Origin: JAUIET01 sp964352475 | Lineage (GTDB): Bacteria; Pseudomonadota; Gammaproteobacteria; Pseudomonadales; JAUIET01 | Length of the DNA stretch: 64,000 nucleotides | NCBI GenBank assembly: GCA_964352475.1 | Contig: CAYGSL010000003.1 | Location: 108,506-172,505 of the forward strand | Direction: 5' to 3' | In this document: piece after piece, positions 60,099 through 64,000 of the stretch | How the letters are laid out: the number at the start of each line of letters is the position of its first letter | Position numbering within the stretch: the first letter of the stretch is position 1 | The notes under the pieces: generated by a model | Told to the model about the DNA's origin: nothing | The model's input: only the letters and a program-made list of their open reading frames with translations | Database searches by the model: none | Position numbers and translations under genes: made by a program

Positions 60099-61007
60099 TT
60101 AAAAATGTTTTTCCAATTCGCTTTTTTCCAGAACAAACACACCGTGCCCGCCGCGCTCGAATTCCAGCCAGTTGAAAGGAATTGCCGGGTAGCTGGCTTC
60201 CAGCGCAGGCTGACTATTGCCAACCTCAACAATCAACACACCTCCCTCATTCAGCTTGTGCGACGCTTCGCGTAAAATACGGTGCACAATATCCAGCCCG
60301 TCGTCTCCTGCGGCCAATGCCATTTCAGGCTCGTGCCGATACTCAGCCGGCATACTGTCGAAATCTTCTGCATCCACATTAGGAGGGTTACTAACAATAA
60401 GGTCGTATGTTTCGTTGTCTGGCAGCGCGTAAAACAAGTCCGAGTGATAGACATCAATACGTGACTGCAAGTGATGTTCGCCAACGTTGATGGCAGCCAG
60501 TTCCAGCGCAGCTTCACTTAAATCGGCTAATACTACTTTGGCATCAGGGAGGTAATGTGCGGCTGCAATACCTATACATCCTCCACCGGTGCAAAGATCG
60601 AGTATGTTGGCAATGTCACTTGTGGCCTTCCAAGGCTCGAAGCCACGCTCAATCAATTCTGCGATTGGTGAGCGCGGAATAAGAGCTCGCTCATCAGCTT
60701 TGAATCTCAGCCCGGCAAACCACGCTTCACCATTTAAATACGCCGCTGGAATGCGCTCCTTGATTCGTGTAGCAATCACTACTGTTAACAGTTTGCGTTC
60801 TTCAGAGGTGAGCCGGGCATCAAGAATTTCGCTGCCCGCTTCCATTGGAAGATGCAACGCGCGCATAACAAGCTGCACAGACTCATCCCAGGCGTTGTCC
60901 GCACCATGGCCAAAATACACTCTATTTTCGCTAAATCGCGAGGTGCCCCAACGGATAAAATCCCTGATCGTATACAGTTCCTTGCTGGCAATGTCTAAAT
61001 CATTCAT
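60099..61007 (-). CDS. prmB: Ribosomal protein L3 glutamine methyltransferase PrmB
   Basis: 302 residues from ATG 61007. The N-terminal helical part (IRDFIRWGTSRFSENRVYFGHG) and SAM motif ANILDLCTGGGCIGIAAAHY (about residues 132-151) fit PrmB, which sits beside aroC as in E. coli. It methylates a glutamine of L3. The catalytic motif, normally NPPY, reads SNPPNVDAEDF at about residue 211: Asn (AAT) replaces Tyr (TAT). Confidence 0.92.
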   Translation of the reverse strand: MNDLDIASKELYTIRDFIRWGTSRFSENRVYFGHGADNAWDESVQLVMRALHLPMEAGSEILDARLTSEERKLLTVVIATRIKERIPAAYLNGEAWFAGLRFKADERALIPRSPIAELIERGFEPWKATSDIANILDLCTGGGCIGIAAAHYLPDAKVVLADLSEAALELAAINVGEHHLQSRIDVYHSDLFYALPDNETYDLIVSNPPNVDAEDFDSMPAEYRHEPEMALAAGDDGLDIVHRILREASHKLNEGGVLIVEVGNSQPALEASYPAIPFNWLEFERGGHGVFVLEKSELEKHF

Positions 61008-61129
61008 TAAACCCGGTCCTTATTCGCCAGTGTCGCTGCTGGATAACGCGAGCTGCAGGTGATGTCTGCATTAGCGAAATAGGTCTGATATTATGCCAGC
61101 CGAACATCAAGCGGTACGGAAATATTGTC

Positions 61130-61672
61130 ATGAAAGAAGCCTATGAGAGCATTATCAGCGCTGTCGGAGAAGATCTGGACAGACCCGGCTTGCAAGACAC
61201 ACCTACGCGAGCGGCCAAAGCAATGCAGTTTTTATGTAATGGCTATGGCAAAACCGTGGATGAGGTTGTAAACAACGCCCTGTTTCCGTCTGACTGTAAT
61301 GAGATAGTGCTGGTCAAAGACATTGAGCTCTACTCTTTGTGTGAACATCACCTGCTACCATTTATCGGCAGATGTCACGTTGGCTACCTGCCGCAGGGCA
61401 AGGTTATTGGCTTGTCCAAGATTGCCAGAATAGTGGACATGTTCGCGCGCCGACTGCAAATTCAGGAAAACCTGACGTTGCAGATTGCCGAAACCATTCG
61501 TGACGTAACAAACGCGGCCGGTGTTGGCGTTATTGTTGAAGCCAAGCACATGTGCATGATGATGCGCGGTGTTGAAAAGCAAAACTCGGCGATGAAAACA
61601 TCGGCCATGCTGGGCACTTTCCGCTCCAGTGAGGTCACCCGCATGGAGTTTCTCTCGCTGGTTAAGGATTGA
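61130..61672 (+). CDS. folE: GTP cyclohydrolase I
   Basis: 180 residues from ATG 61130. SLCEHHLLPFIGRCHVGYLP and AKHMCMMMRGVEKQNSAMKTSAM contain the zinc ligands and active-site residues of FolE1. It makes dihydroneopterin triphosphate for folate synthesis. It is divergent from prmB (122-base gap) and ends 2 bases before the convergent DUF4892 gene. Confidence 0.96.
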   Translation: MKEAYESIISAVGEDLDRPGLQDTPTRAAKAMQFLCNGYGKTVDEVVNNALFPSDCNEIVLVKDIELYSLCEHHLLPFIGRCHVGYLPQGKVIGLSKIARIVDMFARRLQIQENLTLQIAETIRDVTNAAGVGVIVEAKHMCMMMRGVEKQNSAMKTSAMLGTFRSSEVTRMEFLSLVKD

Positions 61673-61674
61673 AA

Positions 61675-62616
61675 CTAGTCAATTAATAACAGCTCTAGCC
61701 GGTCGGGAGCTGCTTGTGCGCTTGCGTTACCACGCGGTGCCAAGGGCCCGATACCATGTACTTCAATTCGCGCCGCTTCCGCTCCCAACTCGATAAGGCG
61801 AAGGCGCAGCGAGACCGCTGAATCGAGCGAGCGACTCTTTAGTTCACTAAGCTCGCCCTTGCCATAAGCGTGCCCAACCACATGCAGTGTTCTCCCAGAA
61901 CTGCGAAGCCAATCCACCAATTGGCTAAATTCGGCTGAGTATTCCTGCAAGCTGTCGGTGTCGGCTGGCACATTCACACGACCACTACTCTGTAATTCCT
62001 CACTCCAGTCTCTTTGAGCCGTAGCCCGTGCATCTTTCGCCGGTGCTACAACGTGGTCGATGCGCGCATACACCCGTTTATTGCCGCGCTTTATCACATA
62101 CACGGCAAGCGTCTCATGCCCCTTGCTCGCCACCAGATAATGCTGATTAATGTCGGGGCCATACAGACGCTTTTCGTCGTAAATTACATTCGCCCATTTA
62201 TTGCTGTTACCACAGGAGCGCCCGGAACAGACGAAATTATTAGCAAACCCAGCGGCATCAATTTGGGTCCGAAAATACTCAAAAACACTCTGAGAAAGAA
62301 CACGATCTGGTGCGCGGTAGGTCACGCTGGTATGCGCGCCGTAGACTCTGCGTTCGCTCTCAGCTCGCCATATATTGTTTGACTTACGAACCCGGGCCAG
62401 CGCAAATAAAAAATCACTGCTGTTGCTTTGCTCATAGCGAACTATCCCGGAATCGCGATATCGGTCGAGAAAATCCAGGTCGGTACTGCCGTCTACGTCG
62501 CTAACCACTGCCTGCGCATAGGTCGGCGCATTGATCATACCGACGCTGAAACCCAGCAGCAGGAGATAAATAGCTTGTTGCATTCGCTTGTTTATCACAT
62601 TCACGCGCGATTTCAC
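61675..62616 (-). CDS. DUF4892 family protein with OmpA-like C-terminus
   Basis: 313 residues from GTG 62616, overlapping the upstream hydrolase stop (GTGA). A signal peptide (IYLLLLGFSVGMINAPTYAQA) starts near residue 16. The middle part (WANVIYDEKRLYGPDINQHYLVA, ETLAVYVIKRGNKRVYAR) matches the DUF4892 family. Residues about 235-313 (LVDWLRSSGRTLHVVGHAYG, LKSRSLDSAVSLRLRLIELG) follow the OmpA peptidoglycan-binding pattern. Probable periplasmic envelope protein. Confidence 0.75.
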   Translation of the reverse strand: MKSRVNVINKRMQQAIYLLLLGFSVGMINAPTYAQAVVSDVDGSTDLDFLDRYRDSGIVRYEQSNSSDFLFALARVRKSNNIWRAESERRVYGAHTSVTYRAPDRVLSQSVFEYFRTQIDAAGFANNFVCSGRSCGNSNKWANVIYDEKRLYGPDINQHYLVASKGHETLAVYVIKRGNKRVYARIDHVVAPAKDARATAQRDWSEELQSSGRVNVPADTDSLQEYSAEFSQLVDWLRSSGRTLHVVGHAYGKGELSELKSRSLDSAVSLRLRLIELGAEAARIEVHGIGPLAPRGNASAQAAPDRLELLLID

Positions 62617-63491
62617 TCTGCCAAAAATTGCTTAATTCGGGGCACTATCTCATGAACCGGCTCTTCCAGGTGAAAATGGTGATTGCCTTCCACACCGATC
62701 ATTTCAACTTTATCATTTTTCGCAGCAAATTCAGCAAGATGCGGGGATTTTTTCAACTGGCCCTTAGTTATAAAAAACAGTGTTTCACTATCCAGATCCT
62801 GATAGAGAATCTCATTGTGCTCCGCAGTGAGCTTAAAGGCCGACCTGCCTTTCATGCGCTCGTCGTGCCGCCAAACATATCCGCCATCCACTTGCCGACT
62901 GCCACGACGAAGAATTCTAATCGCTGAATCGTGCTCAATCGGCATCAACATTTGCCGAACTTCAACGGCTTTATCAAGTGTTGGGAACGGTTTCTGCTCT
63001 GCCCTTTCGGCTTTCTTTGCCAGGAAGCGGCGTTCGTCGCGAACGTATTCTCGGAGGTTTTTAGTCGCTTCATCAACCGGGCTTGGGAACGGCATAAGGG
63101 TATCCAGCGTTACTAACTTTCTCACCCGCTCCGGTGATGAGATCGCCAGCAAGGTCGAGATCATTCCACCGCGCGAATGACCAATCACATTAAAAGTATC
63201 CCAAGCTAACTGGTCTGCGATTGCCAGCAAGTCCACCAGATCAGACCATATCAAATACTGACTGCTTGAAGGTCTGTGGCTACTAAGCCCTTGCCCGGAC
63301 AAATCAACTGCAACCACCCTGCATTGATCCAGCAAGGGTGCGAGCACATCAAAGCTTGCCGCGTTATCCAACCAGCCATGCAATGCCAGCAAGGGAATAC
63401 CGTCTTTGGGACCGTGTGCCTTGGCTGCGTAGTGCATATCACCAACATCAAAGCGTAGCTCTTCGCCCACGTCATTCAATTCACCGGACAT
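62613..63491 (-). CDS. Alpha/beta hydrolase
   Basis: 292 residues from ATG 63491 (MSGELNDVGEE), with GGAAG 5 bases before it; an ATG at 63503 is also possible. Oxyanion strand LLALHGWLDNAASFDVL (about residues 37-53) and nucleophile elbow NVIGHSRGGMISTLL mark the fold; the catalytic His is probably in GNHHFHLEEPVHE. Substrate unknown. It overlaps gpsA upstream by 11 bases and the DUF4892 gene downstream. Confidence 0.87.
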   Translation of the reverse strand: MSGELNDVGEELRFDVGDMHYAAKAHGPKDGIPLLALHGWLDNAASFDVLAPLLDQCRVVAVDLSGQGLSSHRPSSSQYLIWSDLVDLLAIADQLAWDTFNVIGHSRGGMISTLLAISSPERVRKLVTLDTLMPFPSPVDEATKNLREYVRDERRFLAKKAERAEQKPFPTLDKAVEVRQMLMPIEHDSAIRILRRGSRQVDGGYVWRHDERMKGRSAFKLTAEHNEILYQDLDSETLFFITKGQLKKSPHLAEFAAKNDKVEMIGVEGNHHFHLEEPVHEIVPRIKQFLAE

Positions 63492-64000
63492 CAATACTTC
63501 CATCCTTGATACCGGCTGACATTACATCAACTGCTTGAAGAAATTCCACATCACTGGTTTGCTCACCACCCATCAAATCACTAATTACCTCACCAACATC
63601 TTTTTGTTCAATCAATATTGCGTGCAAGCCACTAACAAGCGGCATGTAAACCTCTTTGTCATCGGCCATCTGCTTGACCATCTGCAGAGTATTCAAGCCT
63701 TCCGCCACCTGACCAAGCTCCTCAAGAATGCTCTCCAGGGACTTACCCAGGCCAATCTGATATCCCAATTGATAGTTACGGCTCAAAGGCGACATACAGG
63801 TCACAATCAAATCGCCAACACCACTGAGACCCAGAAACGTCATGGGGTTTGCCCCCATACGAACTGCAAAACGGCTCATTTCGGCCAAGCTGCGGGTTAG
63901 CAACATGCCGATGGTGTTCTGCCCCATCTCCATCGCAGCACCAATGCCAGACACAATCGCGTAAATATTCTTTAAGGCGCCACCCAGCTCCACACCGAAC
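63481..64000 (-). CDS. gpsA: Glycerol-3-phosphate dehydrogenase [NAD(P)+], C-terminal part
   Basis: The frame enters from beyond base 64000; about 173 residues are visible. ELGGALKNIYAIVSGI (Lys catalytic), LTRSLAEMSRFAVRMGANPMTFLGLSGVGDLIVTC and SRNYQLGYQIGLG are standard for GpsA. It supplies sn-glycerol-3-phosphate for phospholipids. The visible start codon at base 63993 is internal. Confidence 0.95.
   Translation of the reverse strand, partial: FGVELGGALKNIYAIVSGIGAAMEMGQNTIGMLLTRSLAEMSRFAVRMGANPMTFLGLSGVGDLIVTCMSPLSRNYQLGYQIGLGKSLESILEELGQVAEGLNTLQMVKQMADDKEVYMPLVSGLHAILIEQKDVGEVISDLMGGEQTSDVEFLQAVDVMSAGIKDGSIDVR

Noticed and set aside
1..64000. tRNA, rRNA, CRISPR, prophage or insertion sequence
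   Set aside because: None recognised while reading both strands; short intergenic regions leave little room. A tRNA scan could overturn this.

Overview
The window reads as the chromosome of a free-living, probably marine, gammaproteobacterium of moderate GC. The evidence is gene order: the rpoE-rseA-rseB-rseC-mucD / lepA-lepB-DUF4845-rnc-era-recO block with divergent nadB, sdhE-ygfX beside ygfZ, and relA-cysM divergent from a BarA/GacS hybrid kinase are all arrangements known from Pseudomonas-like and enteric gammaproteobacteria. I cannot name the genus. Coding density is very high, many neighbours overlap by 1-30 bases, and GTG or TTG starts are common. I saw no rRNA, tRNA, CRISPR array, phage or transposase gene.

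Layout. 0-3.1 kb: a truncated MFS exporter, a 3-hydroxyisobutyryl-CoA-hydrolase-like protein and a CoA-acylating aldehyde dehydrogenase. 3.1-5.4 kb: an HD phosphohydrolase paired with a divergent class III nucleotidyl cyclase. 5.5-11.5 kb: relA, cysM and barA (stringent response, cysteine synthesis, Gac-type signalling). 11.5-21.4 kb: DNA repair, RNase III/Era, signal peptidase, LepA and the sigma-E envelope-stress operon. 21.5-24.8 kb: nadB, ygfX, sdhE, ygfZ. 24.8-39.9 kb: about 13 tightly packed minus-strand genes that resemble no pathway I know. They encode a MotA/TolQ-type proton channel, two vWA proteins whose N-termini look like TolR/ExbD rods, an Hsp70/actin-fold protein, a PEGA-SUMF1 membrane protein, TPR proteins (one with a TonB-like C-terminus), several lipoproteins and an M48 protease. 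I regard this as the window's best candidate for an undescribed system: a proton-driven cell-envelope machine.

40.0-42.2 kb is malate synthase G. The only long non-coding gap (42.2-42.7 kb) carries two copies of a structured palindromic element with a conserved core and loop but unrelated, perfectly self-complementary arms. 42.7-48.3 kb is a complete-looking coenzyme F420 operon (npdG-cofE-cofD-cofC-cofGH), unusual in a gammaproteobacterium, with a divergent SDR gene. 49.4-51.4 kb holds a small membrane protein and a MOP-family flippase. 51.4-64 kb is mostly housekeeping: an rRNA-type methyltransferase, pdxB, a 5'-3' exonuclease, epmC, hisN-like, a GntP permease, tusA, yheU, a gcvR-like ACT protein, aroC, prmB, folE, a DUF4892/OmpA-like protein, an alpha/beta hydrolase and a truncated gpsA.

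Functional assignments come from recognised motifs and gene order by eye only; no database search was possible.
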